A stretch of DNA of 64,000 nucleotides. It comes from Bacillus sp. 103mf (GTDB taxonomy: Bacteria > Bacillota > Bacilli > Bacillales > Bacillaceae_G). The translations under genes were made by a program, and so were the position numbers. The notes below the pieces were generated by a model. That model was not told where the DNA came from and did not search any database. It saw only the letters and a program-made list of their open reading frames with translations. The stretch spans positions 620,001-684,000 of the forward strand of contig NZ_FPAF01000001.1 of assembly GCF_900116295.1 (NCBI RefSeq), read 5' to 3'. This document shows, piece after piece, positions 8,817 to 16,542 of the stretch. Every line of letters begins with the position of its first letter. Position 1 is the stretch's first letter.

Positions 8817-9110
8817 CTAGCCTATATGACTTTCGTATTTTACGTCTTCAAATGCTCTTTCAATTTCTTCATCTCGGTAATGTACATATGTAAAACGTCC
8901 TAATTCTACTAAACGTGCAATTTCCCGCAATGCTTTTCCTTGTTCATACCCTTCTTTGACGGAGACATGAACATAAAACTTCATGAGCGGGGGCTCATAC
9001 AACGTTTCACCCACTTCCACATATACATTTTCTACCCCTTGTACAACTTGAGCATAACTCGCAAATTGATAAATAGCTTCACGGTCTGAAACAATTTTAA
9101 GTGTATACAT
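8817..9110 (-). CDS. hypothetical protein, 97 aa
   Basis: A small, acidic, soluble protein predicted to be alpha/beta (MYTLKIVSDREAIYQFASYA; later KFYVHVSVKEGYEQGKALRE). No membrane segment, signal peptide or known motif. A clear AAAGGGGG ribosome site precedes the ATG at 9110. Monocistronic. Function not recognised. Confidence 0.65.
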   Translation of the reverse strand: MYTLKIVSDREAIYQFASYAQVVQGVENVYVEVGETLYEPPLMKFYVHVSVKEGYEQGKALREIARLVELGRFTYVHYRDEEIERAFEDVKYESHIG

Positions 9111-9478
9111 GTTTTTTCCCCCTTTTCTTTTTACTATAACAAAAAATGGATATATAAGCGTGTCGAAGTTTGACTATTTTCTGACTTCTTTTCATCATTT
9201 TTTTATTCTGCTATTTACGAATAGTAAAGCCCCATCCTCAAGTTTCAGAGAAAATGAACAAATTCTTTATCTGAAATACAGCTGCTAATACAAATGCCCC
9301 TATTTTTGTATTAAAACTTTTCACAAATTCATGTAAATATAATAAATTATTATTAACTCACGTTATAACAAAATAAAAAACAACTCAAAGTGATGGTTCA
9401 TTTGTCCATACACTTTCTCTCTTTTTACATAAAGTATCGTATAGACATTTTATGTAGCTACTAAAGGAGAGGATTTTC
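9111..9478. other. intergenic region with degenerate bcr1-like fragment and candidate SigK promoter
   Basis: No gene seen. About 9206-9258 resembles the left half of the bcr1-like repeat (ctgctatttacgaatagtaaagcccc, then 'cctcaagtttcagagaaa'). At 9428-9436 CATAAAGTA fits the SigK -10 pattern CATAnnnTA, with an AC-rich block about 16 bases upstream, suggesting late mother-cell expression of the following gene. Both are weak calls. Confidence 0.4.
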
Positions 9479-9991
9479 TTGTCTTATAGTAATCACGATC
9501 GCGATCGAAAAAGACTCCAGTATACTCAGCCCTATCCCCCAGACGAAGTAACAGAAAGACATGCACACAATCATAACGTTGCTCAAATTTCAGATAGTGG
9601 AAACTCCCACGTAAATTTAAATGTAGACTCTGATATAGATTCTGAAACAGCTTCTTCTAATCGGCAGCCTACTGATGTAGAACAGAATCAGAGACAAGGG
9701 CAATCGAATACAGATGCTACAAACCAACTATTAGCAGCCCTGCTTCCATTCTTAACGAATGCATTAAATAATGCTACTCCATCCCAGCAGAGTAACCAAA
9801 ACCAATTCCAAAACCAAAGCCAAAACCAATTCCAAAACCAAGGCCAAAACCAAGGACAAAACCAATTCCAAAACCAAAGCCGAATCCAAATCCAAAGCCA
9901 AAACAAAAACCAAAGCCAAGGCCAAAACAAAAACCAAAACCAAAGCCGAATCCAAAGCCAAAACAAAAACAAAAATAATTTAAATGAATAG
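9479..9991 (+). CDS. Asn/Gln-rich repeat protein, unknown (candidate spore-surface protein)
   Basis: 170 aa from a TTG start behind AAAGGAGAGG. Residues 1-32 are charged and His-rich. Residues 35-50 carry [13 protein letters not shown], a motif shared with the next gene. Residues 80-95 form a short hydrophobic patch ([15 protein letters not shown]). Residues 103-168 are a low-complexity tract of NQFQNQSQ / NQGQ / NKNQ units encoded by near-repeating 6-bp CAAAAC/CAAAGC words, prone to slippage. There is no signal peptide. The protein is prion-like in composition. A candidate SigK-type promoter element lies upstream. A terminator hairpin directly follows, yet the next gene's ribosome site is immediately behind it. 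Function not recognised. Confidence 0.65.
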   Translation: MSYSNHDRDRKRLQYTQPYPPDEVTERHAHNHNVAQISDSGNSHVNLNVDSDIDSETASSNRQPTDVEQNQRQGQSNTDATNQLLAALLPFLTNALNNATPSQQSNQNQFQNQSQNQFQNQGQNQGQNQFQNQSRIQIQSQNKNQSQGQNKNQNQSRIQSQNKNKNNLNE

Positions 9992-10014
9992 GCTACTAAA
10001 AGTAGCCTATTTTT
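9987..10014 (+). terminator. intrinsic terminator between repeat protein gene and next gene
   Basis: ATAGGCTAC-TAAAA-GTAGCCTAT followed by TTTTT. The AAGGAGG of the downstream gene starts only 3 bases later, so readthrough would be needed for co-transcription. Confidence 0.8.
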
Positions 10015-10030
10015 GTAAGGAGGGTTGACC

Positions 10031-10324
10031 ATGCGGCGAAATAGCTCCGAAATTTCAAACAGCGGAAATTCTAATGTTAATGTGAACGTAAACGTCGATA
10101 CAAGTTCCCTTGCTTATGCAATGATGTGTTATTGGCACTCGAGTGGTATGATTACTGATGAACAGTTCTCACATATGATCACAAATTTTAGCAGTTTACT
10201 AAATAAAGAGGATGCTATACTTCCGCAACTCTTATCAAATAAAGAATATTCTCCCTACCTAGTTCGACAAAAAAATAATATAAATACATTAAAAACATTT
10301 ATCCCCCCTTTTTTCAATCGTTAA
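10031..10324 (+). CDS. small protein sharing the SGNS-VN motif with upstream gene
   Basis: 97 aa. The ATG at 10031 is chosen because AAGGAGG ends 7 bases before it; an in-frame TTG at 10025 overlaps the ribosome site. Residues 5-21 (SSEISNSGNSNVNVNVNV) mirror residues 35-47 of the upstream protein. The remainder is alpha-helical (AYAMMCYWHSSGMITDEQF; SHMITNFSSLLNKEDAI) with no signal peptide or membrane span. The alternating V/N run suggests a beta-strand that could self-associate. No known family recognised. Confidence 0.65.
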   Translation: MRRNSSEISNSGNSNVNVNVNVDTSSLAYAMMCYWHSSGMITDEQFSHMITNFSSLLNKEDAILPQLLSNKEYSPYLVRQKNNINTLKTFIPPFFNR

Positions 10325-10378
10325 GTTCATTTCCTTTTTATCCAGACAGAAAAATTCACTATATTTGAGGTGCCTCCT

Positions 10379-10996
10379 ATGCGTCCTTATGTTAACATAT
10401 GTATTTGCATTACTCCCGGATCTCATATTGATAAAGAACGTATTGCTAAAGATATTGCAATTGCTGAATATATTTGGCATCCTATCGTATTTAAAATTAA
10501 GGATGTCAACGTACTAGATGAGCCATATCGTTTTCATGATGGTGAGATTAGTTATGTATCTTCGCTAAAATCACAACCAAAGTTGACTTCTTTATTTGCT
10601 GAGTGCAGGGAACTTGCCTCGCAATGTGATATTTATATTTGTTATATCGGCAGTAATTATTTTCAAGAACAATCCATTATCGCTTGCGCATATTCTTTAG
10701 CCATTCACACACAAATTAAAGGTTACATTGTATTAACAAATGCCGCTTCAGCTTCGAGGAACATGTACACACTTGCACACGAACTTGGTCACATTTTATT
10801 CACACGACGTGTACAGGACAAGCTTACAAATGCAGATCCCGAGTGTCCAAACGGTTCCGAACACCATCCTTCTCCTACAAACCTTATGCATTATATCGTT
10901 CCTCCCCCTCATAAATCACAAATAGATTCCTTATTAACAAATACTCAAAGAGAATTATCTTTACAAAGCCCTTTATTGCGTAAAGAAAAAAAGTAA
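10379..10996 (+). CDS. putative zinc metallopeptidase (HExxH)
   Basis: 205 aa. Residues about 118-135 read NMYTLAHELGHILF, an HExxH zinc site preceded by a hydrophobic helix; about 30 residues on, EHHPSPTNLMHY supplies a possible third ligand and a Met-turn-like NLM, as in metzincin-type or ImmA/IrrE-like peptidases. The N-terminal half (NICICITPGSHIDKERIAKD) is a separate alpha/beta region with no assigned role. No signal peptide. The ATG at 10379 has TGAGGTG 7 bases upstream and is preferred over an overlapping GTG. It is the third gene of the unrecognised cluster; a role in processing the two upstream proteins is speculation. Confidence 0.75.
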   Translation: MRPYVNICICITPGSHIDKERIAKDIAIAEYIWHPIVFKIKDVNVLDEPYRFHDGEISYVSSLKSQPKLTSLFAECRELASQCDIYICYIGSNYFQEQSIIACAYSLAIHTQIKGYIVLTNAASASRNMYTLAHELGHILFTRRVQDKLTNADPECPNGSEHHPSPTNLMHYIVPPPHKSQIDSLLTNTQRELSLQSPLLRKEKK

Positions 10997-11012
10997 TTGT
11001 TGTAGGTACTTC

Positions 11013-11206
11013 TATATATACTAGTTAAAAAACCGACATAAAAACTCCTTTCTTTTTAGGGGGACGAGAGCATCTGGCCGCGCATAGAAACGGTCAGATC
11101 CTGCTCCTACCACATGCAAAGCTGAAAACAAAAGAAGAAAACGAGTACATGTCATGTTGTATCCTGCATAGCAGCGACCTATATGTTGAAAAACCACCAT
11201 GAATTT
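11013..11206 (+). repeat. repeat A, copy 3
   Basis: Nearly full-length: begins at 'actagttaaaaaaccgacataaaaactcc', contains the 'gacgagagcatctggcc...gcatagaaacggtcag' hairpin and ends at 'gcagcgacctatatgttgaaaaac'. It occupies most of the 344-bp gap after the metallopeptidase gene; nothing else is seen there. Confidence 0.8.
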
Positions 11207-11340
11207 ATATGAGTAATTCCTCTCTTCTACCCCAAAAGACTTTATATCTTCTTTTATTCCTTTTACCGTTAAATACGCTCCTGTATCTTCTAGAAACTAC
11301 TTTAATTGTTTTGAAAACCTCTAACTCTTTCCTATCTTAA

Positions 11341-12102
11341 CTATCTCTGTACAATATTTTGTCGTTTGGAATCCCACATCATAAGCAGTGCTAAACTTCC
11401 ATACAACAAAATTGGTTCTAAAAATCCCCAATCCGTATTATTAATACCAAGATATTCAAATAAAAACATAATAAAGAGCAAAACAACTAAGGTTAATACT
11501 CCTATCCAGCTATTTAGGCGAAAATTAATTATTATAGCCACCACAAATAATAGAAAGCCTAGAATGTAACTTTGCACTGAGGATAAAGACAAAAATGGTG
11601 TACCATACTGTTTATCTAGTAGCATTAATCCAACAAGCAACACCATTGGAATGACAGCCATTACTACATATATAATGGAAAACTCTCTTAATTTACTCTG
11701 AAAACTAGAGCTTCGAAAAGCAAAAATCATCCCTGCTATCATCAAGAATAGAATGATAGGGTATCCAATTAAACTAATAAGTGATACAGTGACTGGTTTC
11801 TCTGTATTTCGAAATACAAGTTCTGGAATCAACCAATAAGCTGCTGTTGCAATCACGAAAGAAATAAGTAAATTCCAATTTTCTTTCTTATCAACTTCCA
11901 TCTCTTCAGCCAATTCTTGCGCATATTCTTTCGGCGAATCCCCAAAAATATCTGTTACCGTCTTTCCTTCTTTTTCTCCTTCTATTAAATGAAGCTCAGC
12001 ATCTTCTAAAAAACTATTTACATCTTCCTCCTTTATTCCTTTTGTTAATAAATACACTTTCATATCAACTAAAAACTTTTCACCTTCTTTAGAAACTTGC
12101 AT
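11341..12102 (-). CDS. HAAS-domain membrane protein
   Basis: 253 aa. The N-terminal ~70 residues (FLVDMKVYLLTKGIKEEDV...FGDSPKEYAQELAEEM) match the HAAS/DUF1700-like helical domain that is typically encoded beside PadR regulators. Six or seven hydrophobic segments follow from residue 75. The family is thought to act as membrane partner or effector for the PadR regulon; the mechanism is unknown. The gene lies 56 bp downstream of padR on the same strand, so the two form an operon. Confidence 0.8.
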   Translation of the reverse strand: MQVSKEGEKFLVDMKVYLLTKGIKEEDVNSFLEDAELHLIEGEKEGKTVTDIFGDSPKEYAQELAEEMEVDKKENWNLLISFVIATAAYWLIPELVFRNTEKPVTVSLISLIGYPIILFLMIAGMIFAFRSSSFQSKLREFSIIYVVMAVIPMVLLVGLMLLDKQYGTPFLSLSSVQSYILGFLLFVVAIIINFRLNSWIGVLTLVVLLFIMFLFEYLGINNTDWGFLEPILLYGSLALLMMWDSKRQNIVQR

Positions 12103-12158
12103 AATACTCCCCTCTCGTTTAGATTACTTATTTTTGCTTCTCTTTCATCGCGTCAGCG

Positions 12159-12491
12159 TTATCGTTTCCTCCTCTTTCCTTCCAACAAACGCTGTACACT
12201 ACTTTGCATCGCTTCCCACCGTTCCATGAAATCATCTAGTGCACCTTCACCTTTTTCTGTTAATGTGTAATATTTTCTCTTTGGACCAGATGGTGATTCT
12301 TTCATCGTACTCGTAATCAATCCTTCTTTTTGCATGCGAATTAATAGCGGATAAATACTTCCTTCACTTGCCATTGTAAAACCATACTGTGCCAGTTTTT
12401 CACTCATTTCATATCCGTATATTTCTCCTTCAGAAATAATGGCAAGTAAGCATCCTTCCAAAATACCTTTTAACATTTGACTTGTCGACAT
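12159..12491 (-). CDS. PadR family transcriptional regulator
   Basis: 110 aa: a winged helix (LLAIISEGEIYGYEMSEKLAQYGF ... ASEGSIYPLLIRMQKEGLI) followed by a short dimerisation helix (KGEGALDDFMERWEAMQSSVQRL). PadR subfamily-2 proteins are usually autorepressors. The upstream region contains a perfect 18-bp inverted repeat and a third half-site, the likely operator. It is the first gene of an operon with the HAAS-domain membrane protein. Confidence 0.92.
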   Translation of the reverse strand: MSTSQMLKGILEGCLLAIISEGEIYGYEMSEKLAQYGFTMASEGSIYPLLIRMQKEGLITSTMKESPSGPKRKYYTLTEKGEGALDDFMERWEAMQSSVQRLLEGKRRKR

Positions 12492-12540
12492 AATTCAAAT
12501 CCTTCCTCTACCTTGTTTTACAAGATAGATAGGTATAAGT

Positions 12541-12589
12541 ATCTTGCTTTACAAAATAGTATAGCAAACAGTATTTTGTAAAGCAAGAT
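12541..12589. promoter_or_regulatory. 18-bp perfect inverted repeat, putative PadR operator
   Basis: ATCTTGCTTTACAAAATA (12541-12558) and its exact reverse complement (12572-12589) flank a 13-bp spacer. A related half-site, TTGTTTTACAAGATA, lies at 12513-12527, nearer the padR start. No gene ends here that would need a terminator, so an operator is the best reading. The divergent dehydrogenase gene starts 100 bp away and might also be affected. Confidence 0.6.
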
Positions 12590-12689
12590 AGCTTGCGTAT
12601 TTTTTCCAAAAGATTGCAGGATTTTCCACTTTGTTTCTATAAATAGAGCAGTAGAGCTAACTATATTCATAGGGGAGATGGAATAAAAA

Positions 12690-13466
12690 ATGTTTAAAAA
12701 TCGCGTTGTATTTTTAACAGGTGCAGCAAGTGGCATTGGATATGAAATGGGAAAAGCTTTTGCGAAAGAAGGCGCAACTGTAATGATTACGGATCGGTTA
12801 GAGGACCGAGTACAAGAGGCAGTGAAACAATTAGAGAACGAAGGGTATAAAGTATTTGGAATGCAATGTGATGTAACAGTAGAACGTGAGATTGAACAAG
12901 CTATTTCTGAAACGGTTACACGATTTGGTTCACTTGATGTATTAATTAATAATGCAGGCATGCAATACGTTTCTCCAATTGAAGATTTCCCAACTGAAAA
13001 GTTTGAAATGCTTATTAAAATTATGCAAATTGCACCGTTTATTGCAATAAAACATGCATTTCCTATTATGAAAAAGCAAAAATACGGGCGCATCATCAAC
13101 ATCGCCTCTATTAATGGTCTCGTTGGCTTTGCAGGAAAATCTGCATATAATAGCGCCAAGCACGGGGTAATCGGACTTACAAAAGTCGCAGCATTAGAGG
13201 GAGCTGAACATGGCATTACCGTAAACGCACTTTGTCCTGGCTATGTTGATACACCGCTTGTTCGCAACCAACTTCAAGATTTAGCTACAACGAGAAATGT
13301 CCCACTTGAACATGTACTAGAAGATGTCATTTACCCACTTGTACCGCAACAACGATTATTACATACAGAAGAAATTTCAGACTACGCCTTATTTTTAACA
13401 AGCGAAAAAGCAAAAGGGATTACAGGACAAGCTGTTGTCATTGACGGTGGTTATACTGCACAGTGA
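12690..13466 (+). CDS. bdhA: 3-hydroxybutyrate dehydrogenase (SDR)
   Basis: 258 aa. TGAASGIGYEMG cofactor loop at the N-terminus, MQCDVT, NNAGMQYVSPIEDFP, catalytic Ser in NIASINGLVGFAGKSAYNSAKHG with the YxxxK pair, and the C-terminal VIDGGYTAQ are all as in D-beta-hydroxybutyrate dehydrogenases, including the diagnostic NAGMQYVSPIE and GLVGFAGKSAYN. It interconverts 3-hydroxybutyrate and acetoacetate with NAD. ATG at 12690 with AGGGGAGATGG upstream. Single gene with its own terminator. Confidence 0.88.
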   Translation: MFKNRVVFLTGAASGIGYEMGKAFAKEGATVMITDRLEDRVQEAVKQLENEGYKVFGMQCDVTVEREIEQAISETVTRFGSLDVLINNAGMQYVSPIEDFPTEKFEMLIKIMQIAPFIAIKHAFPIMKKQKYGRIINIASINGLVGFAGKSAYNSAKHGVIGLTKVAALEGAEHGITVNALCPGYVDTPLVRNQLQDLATTRNVPLEHVLEDVIYPLVPQQRLLHTEEISDYALFLTSEKAKGITGQAVVIDGGYTAQ

Positions 13467-13503
13467 AATTCAATAAACTATTTTTCTTCTATATCAATTT
13501 TAA

Positions 13504-13535
13504 AAACGGATTGTGCCTATTCACACAATCCGTTT
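13504..13535. terminator. intrinsic terminator after bdhA
   Basis: AAACGGATTGTG and CACACAATCCGTTT form a 12-bp stem. Confidence 0.85.
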
Positions 13536-13544
13536 CTGTTACAT

Positions 13545-13735
13545 ATATAAATCCACTTTGATTTTTCAACACACAAATCGCAACTATACAGAATACAACA
13601 TGCCGGCTACTGGCCTGCTTCTTTTGTTTCAAACCTGGCATGTGGCAGGAAAAGGCCCTGACCGCTACTATACATAGCCAGTCCCTCTCGACCACTCAAA
13701 AAAATGCTTTTCTATCGATTTTTCATAGAGTGACT
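13545..13735 (-). repeat. repeat A, copy 4 (diverged)
   Basis: Contains 'gaatacaacatgccggctactggcc', 'cctggcatgtggcaggaaaaggccctgaccgctactatacatagccag' and 'tctatcgatttttcatag', i.e. the order of repeat A in reverse orientation, with more mismatches than other copies. Confidence 0.6.
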
Positions 13736-13741
13736 GAGTAG

Positions 13742-13927
13742 TTACGTCGTTTTTTCAATTTGCATGTACATATTTTCTTTTGGAGATTCATACCTTTGCA
13801 TTTGCTTTGGTAACTTCTCAATTGCAACAATAACGCTATCTAACTTACTTTCAATTCTATGCAGCAAGTATAGCGTCACAACAATTGGAAAACCAACATT
13901 GCCAATAACGGATATCCATTCCTCCAT
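13742..13927 (-). CDS. YvrJ family small membrane-associated protein
   Basis: 61 aa: MEEWISVIGNVGFPIVVTLY then a Leu/Ile-rich continuation and RIESKLDSVIVAIEKLP. This is the YvrJ family pattern: one N-terminal transmembrane segment with 'GNVGFPI' and a coiled tail resembling small phage holins. GGAGGAG lies before the ATG at 13927; upstream in-frame starts are not supported. It is the first gene after an S-box riboswitch and its terminator, an unexpected context since no methionine gene follows. Confidence 0.82.
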   Translation of the reverse strand: MEEWISVIGNVGFPIVVTLYLLHRIESKLDSVIVAIEKLPKQMQRYESPKENMYMQIEKTT

Positions 13928-13982
13928 CGATGTCTCCTCCCTTCTTATTATAAATAAGCAGAGAGGCAAAAAAGTGGTAACT

Positions 13983-14013
13983 AAAAACCCCTTTCTACTG
14001 CGAAAGAGGTTTG
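13983..14013 (-). terminator. S-box expression-platform terminator (minus strand)
   Basis: AAACCTCTTTCGC-AGTA-GAAAGGGGTTTTT on the minus strand, directly 3' of the SAM aptamer, forms the regulatory terminator. Confidence 0.75.
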
Positions 14014-14029
14014 AAGATTCACTTCTCCC

Positions 14030-14175
14030 CTCTTATCTATCAGAAAGTCTCTCTTTCTGTTGGAATTAGCACCGTGCCTTACTAGGCGCCAATCATGCGC
14101 CCCATTTCACAATGGTATTACGGTCGGTTGCTGGGTTTCATCGGGCCAAATCCCTCCACCTGCTCTTGATAAGAG
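14030..14175 (-). promoter_or_regulatory. SAM-I (S-box) riboswitch upstream of yvrJ-like gene
   Basis: On the minus strand: P1 CTCTTATCAAGAG, then GGTGGAGGGA...GGCCC, GATGAAACCCAGCAACC, a P3 arm, AAGGCACGGTGCTAATTCC and the closing GATAAGAG. All invariant blocks of the SAM-I aptamer are present. A promoter (TTGACA at 14235-14240, TATAGT at 14211-14216, 18-bp spacer) precedes it. SAM binding should favour the downstream terminator. The only downstream gene is the 61-aa YvrJ-like protein; in B. subtilis the equivalent S-box precedes mtnK-mtnA. Confidence 0.93.
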
Positions 14176-14210
14176 TGTATAGTTGTCTGAATTTTTCGTT
14201 TCTGTTTCTG

Positions 14211-14240
14211 ACTATACCAAGAATAAAATTTGTTTGTCAA
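14211..14240 (-). promoter_or_regulatory. SigA promoter of the S-box transcript
   Basis: TTGACA and TATAGT separated by 18 bp on the minus strand, just downstream of the mtnU stop codon; RNA would start about 14204. Confidence 0.7.
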
Positions 14241-14246
14241 CATTTT

Positions 14247-15026
14247 TTATGTGTATAATTCTGGACGCCGATCAAAAAAAACAGGAATCCCTTTACGCAC
14301 TTCAGAAATTTTCTTTATATCTAATGTTCCATACAAAATCGTTTCTGTTTCATCAGCCTCAGTAACAATTTCTCCCCAAGGATCAATAATAAGAGAATGG
14401 CCAGCAAATACATTATTAGGATCACTCCCCGCACGATTGCACGCCACAACATAACATTGATTTTCAATCGCCCTTGCTTGAAGCAATAATCGCCAATGTG
14501 CTAAACGAACAAGCGGCCACTCTGCTACAACAAATAATACCGTTGCCCCATGCGCAGTATGAATACGCATCCACTCTGGAAAACGAATATCATAGCATAT
14601 TGTTCCTGCACACGGTATATCCTCCAATAGAAAATGCCCCGTTTCATTTCCAGCAATCAAATATTTATGCTCATCCATCAGTTGAAACAAATGCACTTTA
14701 CTATATTCAGCCACAATTTTTCCATTTCGATCACTAATATACATCGTATTTGTAACACCATTCTCTGTCTGCTTTGCGATCGAACCACCGACAATATTTA
14801 TACCATGTTGCTTACTCCACTTTGATAATAAACATTTCGTATAATTGCCATCTAGATCAGCAATATCAGGAAGACGTTCTAGATCATAACCTGTTGTCCA
14901 TAACTCTGGCAATACAATAACATCTGGATTTCCCTTCATTGCTTCTCTTATTTTTTTTTCGGCATGTTCTATATTTTTTTCAACATCACCAAAAGTAATA
15001 TTCATTTGAACACAAGCAATTTTCAT
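14247..15026 (-). CDS. mtnU: carbon-nitrogen hydrolase, omega-amidase type (MtnU)
   Basis: 259 aa nitrilase-superfamily amidase. The catalytic triad is visible as Glu in VLPELWTTG (about 42), Lys in EYSKVHLF and Cys in GTICYDIRFPEWMR. In Bacillus methionine salvage, MtnU hydrolyses the 2-oxoacid amide (2-oxoglutaramate) produced when MtnE transaminates with glutamine, pulling the reaction forward. It is divergent from mtnE, 105 bp apart. An S-box promoter lies immediately beyond its stop codon on the same strand. Confidence 0.85.
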   Translation of the reverse strand: MKIACVQMNITFGDVEKNIEHAEKKIREAMKGNPDVIVLPELWTTGYDLERLPDIADLDGNYTKCLLSKWSKQHGINIVGGSIAKQTENGVTNTMYISDRNGKIVAEYSKVHLFQLMDEHKYLIAGNETGHFLLEDIPCAGTICYDIRFPEWMRIHTAHGATVLFVVAEWPLVRLAHWRLLLQARAIENQCYVVACNRAGSDPNNVFAGHSLIIDPWGEIVTEADETETILYGTLDIKKISEVRKGIPVFFDRRPELYT

Positions 15027-15130
15027 TACTTTCTCCCTTCTTCCTTTTTATTTTTTTCCTTTACAAAAAGTTGGAAAAATTATATCATTTGTCACTATAA
15101 TTGTAACAATTTTCAAAAGAGGTGGAAAGT

Positions 15131-16321
15131 ATGAAACATTTTCAAATTTCCGAGATATTAACATCATTACCAACACAATTTTTTGCTTCTCTTGTCACAA
15201 AAGTAAATGGAGTAATGCAAGCTGGTCATGATGTTATTAACTTAGGACAAGGAAATCCAGATCAGCCAACACCAACACACATCGTAACAGCATTACAACG
15301 GGCAGCAGAACACCCTATTCACCATAAATATCCACCATTTCGAGGACATGAAAATTTAAAAGAGGCTGTCGCTACATTTTATGAGCGTGAATACGGTGTA
15401 CAATTAAACCCACAAACAGAAGTAGCTATTCTATTTGGCGGGAAAGCTGGCTTAGTTGAATTACCACTTTGTTTTACGAATCCAGGTGATACAATCCTTG
15501 TTCCTGATCCAGGTTATCCAGATTATTTATCAGGCGTAGCCTTAGCAAAAGCAAAGATTGCTACAATGCCACTGCTAGCAAAAAATCAATTTTTACCTGA
15601 TTATACAAAAATTGATGTACAAACTGCTAAACAAGCAAAATTAATGTTTTTAAACTATCCAAACAATCCGACCGGAGCCGTTGCAACAACAAAATTCTTT
15701 GAGGAAACTATATCGTTTGCGAATGAACATAACATTTTAGTCTGTCATGATTTCGCGTATGGTGCCATCGGCTTTGATGCTAAAAAACCGCTTAGTTTCT
15801 TACAAGTCGATGGAGCAAAAGATGTTGGCATTGAGATTTATACGTTATCAAAAACATATAATATGGCAGGGTGGCGCATTGCATTTGCTGTTGGAAATGC
15901 AAGTGTCATTGAAACGATTAACTTATTACAAGATCATATGTATGTTAGTATTTTTGGTGCCGTACAAGAAGCTGCTTGTGAAGCGTTATTAAAACCGCAA
16001 ACTTGTGTCGATGAGCTCGTAGAACGCTATGAATCTCGCAGAAATGCTTTCATTACTGCTTGTCGCTCTATCGGCTGGAATGTCGCCTCACCAAATGGTT
16101 CTTTTTTTGCATGGCTTCCCGTTCCAGATGGCTATACGTCAGAGCAATTTGCTGATGTACTATTAAACCAAGCACATGTCGCCGTCGCCCCAGGTATCGG
16201 CTTTGGCAAACACGGGGAAGGGTATATTCGCGTTGGCTTATTACATTCAGAGGAACGTCTTCAAGAAGCAGTTCATAGAATTGCTAAATTAAAAATTTTC
16301 AAAAAACCATTGACAACGTAA
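15131..16321 (+). CDS. mtnE: methionine-salvage aminotransferase (class I/II)
   Basis: 396 aa PLP enzyme; the Schiff-base Lys is in IYTLSKTYNMAGWRIAF, with NLGQGNPDQPTP near the N-terminus, NYPNNPTGA and the substrate Arg in EGYIRVGLL. It converts 2-oxo-4-methylthiobutyrate to methionine using glutamine. The ATG at 15131 is chosen because AGAGGTGG (partly overlapping an upstream in-frame GTG) serves as its ribosome site. The next operon's promoter begins inside its last codons (TTGACA at 16310). Confidence 0.88.
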   Translation: MKHFQISEILTSLPTQFFASLVTKVNGVMQAGHDVINLGQGNPDQPTPTHIVTALQRAAEHPIHHKYPPFRGHENLKEAVATFYEREYGVQLNPQTEVAILFGGKAGLVELPLCFTNPGDTILVPDPGYPDYLSGVALAKAKIATMPLLAKNQFLPDYTKIDVQTAKQAKLMFLNYPNNPTGAVATTKFFEETISFANEHNILVCHDFAYGAIGFDAKKPLSFLQVDGAKDVGIEIYTLSKTYNMAGWRIAFAVGNASVIETINLLQDHMYVSIFGAVQEAACEALLKPQTCVDELVERYESRRNAFITACRSIGWNVASPNGSFFAWLPVPDGYTSEQFADVLLNQAHVAVAPGIGFGKHGEGYIRVGLLHSEERLQEAVHRIAKLKIFKKPLTT

Positions 16322-16338
16322 AAATTCTCTGTCAAAAT
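16310..16338 (+). promoter_or_regulatory. candidate promoter of mtnWXBD
   Basis: TTGACA (16310-16315), 17-bp spacer, CAAAAT (16333-16338). The -35 box is within the mtnE coding sequence. Confidence 0.5.
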
Positions 16339-16373
16339 TCAGTTATCAAAAATTTTAAACATTTCCAAATACT

Positions 16374-16481
16374 TCTTATCAAGAGCTGGTGGAGGGACGA
16401 GCCCGATGAAACCCGGCAACCGATCTACTTTATGTAGGCACGGTGCTAATTCTCGCAGCGTTATGCTGACAGATAAGGAGC
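16374..16481 (+). promoter_or_regulatory. SAM-I (S-box) riboswitch of mtnWXBD
   Basis: P1 CTTATCAAGAGCTGGTGGAG followed by GGACGAGCCCGATGAAACCC, GGCAACC, the P3 arm, AGGCACGGTGCTAATTC and the closing ACAGATAAGGAG. A strong terminator follows, and then the mtnW ribosome site, so high SAM should switch the salvage operon off. Confidence 0.96.
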
Positions 16482-16488
16482 TGGTTGT

Positions 16489-16520
16489 AAAAAACCTCTC
16501 CTTAGCTGAGAGGTTTTTTT
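16489..16520 (+). terminator. S-box terminator before mtnW
   Basis: AAAAAACCTCTC-CTTAGCT-GAGAGGTTTTTTT, the expression platform of the riboswitch. Confidence 0.9.
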
Positions 16521-16542
16521 ATTCAACTAGGAGGTTATGAAA

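Noticed and set aside
9688-10032. Trp/Leu-rich 114-aa open frame on the minus strand opposite the N/Q-repeat gene
   Set aside because: It is only the complement of the CAAAAC-type repeat; no ribosome site, and the plus-strand frame has a strong one.
12518-13216. 232-aa open frame on the minus strand opposite bdhA
   Set aside because: Shadow of a well-conserved SDR; no ribosome site and the sequence is low in known motifs.
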